From Anaerolineales bacterium UBA5797 (lineage in GTDB: Bacteria > Chloroflexota > Anaerolineae > Anaerolineales > Villigracilaceae): DNA of 64,000 nt. Below, in pieces: positions 63,020 through 64,000 of this stretch. Position 1 is the first letter of the stretch. Every line of letters starts with the position of its first letter. Where the stretch lies: the NCBI GenBank assembly GCA_002418205.1, contig DIDP01000008.1:7070-71069 (forward strand). The letters are read 5' to 3'. The notes beneath the pieces were generated by a model that was given only the letters and a program-made list of their open reading frames with translations, ran no database searches and was not told where the DNA came from. Made by a program: the position numbers and the translations under genes.

Positions 63020-64000
63020 ATGTCCCTGCCTCTCAACACCTTCACCCAACTTGATAACTTCGGGCATTCCCTCAAAGCCCCATCCTACGTGATCCGGGTC
63101 AAACAACCGGATGATATTTACGAAGCCTTTCAACTCGCCAAAGGCCTCGGCCTCACCGTGGCCGCGCGCGGCACGGGCATCAGCTATAACGATGTGTCCC
63201 TGAACGGAGGCGGCATCTTGCTGGATATGACCGGCATGGATCAGATCCTCGAATGGGACCCGGTTACCGGCTTCGTCCGATGCGAGGCCGGGGTCACACT
63301 CCGGCAATTATGGCAAAAGGTCGAGCCGGATGGCTGGTGGCCCCCGGTCGTCTCAGGCACGATGAAGACCACGCTCGGCGGCTGTCTGTCTGCGAACATC
63401 CACGGAAAGAACAATTTTCAGGTGGGCACCATCGGCGAGCAGGTCCTCGAATTCACGGCGATGCTCCCGACCGGCGCGCTGGTGACCTGTTCCCCGGACA
63501 AGAACGGGGACTTGTTCCACGCCATGATCAGCGGACTTGGGATGCTGGGCGTGTTCACGTCCATCACCCTGAAGATGAAACGCATCCACTCGGGACTGAT
63601 ATCTGTGGACGCCTGGCCCGTGCCGAATCTCAACCGACACCTGGGCGCCCTGCTCGAGCATGCGCCGCATTACGATTACATCGTGGGCTGGCTCGATACC
63701 CTGGCGCATGGAGAGAACCTCGGGCGCGGACAGATCCATGCCGCAAACAATTTGAAGGAAGGCGAAGACCCGAATGCCCATGAGACCATGAAGCTTTCGT
63801 ATCAGCACCTGCCCGACCGTTTGTTTGGCGTGATGCCGAAATCGCTGCTGCATTATTTCATGAATCCGTTCATGAATGATCTGGGGACGTGGGGGATCAA
63901 TACCGCGAAATATATCGCAAGCCTTCGCAAACATACATTCCGTGAATCTCATGCCGAGTTTCATTTCCTGCTCGATTACGTCCCGGATTGGGAGCGTTCG
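63020..64000 (+). CDS. DprE1-like FAD-dependent oxidoreductase (partial, runs off the window)
   Basis: The open frame has no stop before the window end, giving 327 codons. The FAD-binding PCMH motif reads ARGTGISYNDVSLNGGG, matching the DprE1 pattern (ARGLGRSYGDNAQNGGG), and SANIHGKNNFQVGTIGEQVL matches its DIHGKN region. SPDKNGDLFHAMISGLGMLG and FHFLLDYVPDWERS follow the same order. DprE1 oxidises decaprenylphosphoryl-ribose at C2. The catalytic cysteine region lies beyond the window. ATG 63020 begins MSLPLNTFTQ; an in-frame ATG at 62987 with GGAG upstream is an alternative. The gap to the DprE2-like gene is about 50 bases. Confidence 0.82.
   Translation, partial: MSLPLNTFTQLDNFGHSLKAPSYVIRVKQPDDIYEAFQLAKGLGLTVAARGTGISYNDVSLNGGGILLDMTGMDQILEWDPVTGFVRCEAGVTLRQLWQKVEPDGWWPPVVSGTMKTTLGGCLSANIHGKNNFQVGTIGEQVLEFTAMLPTGALVTCSPDKNGDLFHAMISGLGMLGVFTSITLKMKRIHSGLISVDAWPVPNLNRHLGALLEHAPHYDYIVGWLDTLAHGENLGRGQIHAANNLKEGEDPNAHETMKLSYQHLPDRLFGVMPKSLLHYFMNPFMNDLGTWGINTAKYIASLRKHTFRESHAEFHFLLDYVPDWERS

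Overview
The window looks like a chromosomal segment of a Chloroflexota bacterium, most likely class Anaerolineae. This is inferred from the gene mix, not from a marker tree: several lipoproteins with NBR1-type Ig and CAP domains, a fused CydDC exporter, an inositol-phosphate synthase, DprE1/DprE2-like enzymes, and intergenic word-like repeats (TTCAACCTTCAAC, CATTGCGAGGAGCG). Coding density is high, both strands are used, and most of the DNA is visibly GC-rich. There is one tRNA gene (Leu, CAG). I see no rRNA, CRISPR array, insertion sequence with transposase, or prophage.

Layout. 0-7 kb: a 3' remnant of a second etfA, a TadG-like protein, a small secreted protein, etfBA, small membrane proteins, a YhfC-type membrane protease and an acyl-CoA dehydrogenase. 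7-14 kb: tRNA-Leu, gyrA, birA, an M23/LysM peptidase and rho. 14-21 kb: a cytochrome bd block on the minus strand in the order rrf2-cydA-cydB-cydDC-SRPBCC, headed by three 19-bp direct repeats upstream of a cysteine-containing Rrf2 regulator. 21-29 kb: lgt, a sulfotransferase, a small hydrolase/SRPBCC/DUF1801 operon, and recA flanked by three NBR1-Ig lipoproteins, two of which also carry CAP domains. 29-36 kb: a large methylase-like protein without an obvious catalytic motif, a divergent NodB-type deacetylase, ino1, a GAF histidine kinase, a DUF4870 protein and fmt.

36-44 kb: an MIP channel, an arsenic operon (arsR, ArsP/YraQ-like permease, mini-thioredoxin, ACR3) and glpK-glpD. 44.3-48.7 kb: an AT-richer glycan island with a GT2 enzyme, a frameshifted WbqC-family pseudogene, a methyltransferase and a GT-C-like membrane protein. 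48.8-64 kb: a second GT2, a histidine phosphatase, a PanE-like reductase, a TGS/uridine-kinase-like protein, VIT1 and CDF metal transporters, a phytoene-desaturase-like oxidoreductase with palindromic upstream sites, kbl, a helicase-associated protein, a DAG-kinase-like enzyme, a GAF-GGDEF protein with a GGDEL loop, and a DprE2-like plus DprE1-like pair. The last gene runs off the window end.

The genes describe a facultative or microaerophilic heterotroph: beta-oxidation electron transfer (acyl-CoA dehydrogenase, ETF), glycerol catabolism, a high-affinity bd oxidase with probable redox or NO control, metal(loid) efflux, and synthesis of lipid-linked glycans. Many genes have a -10 box only 6-10 nt before the start codon and no Shine-Dalgarno sequence, which points to common leaderless transcription. 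All functions are read from protein sequence by eye; no database search was run.
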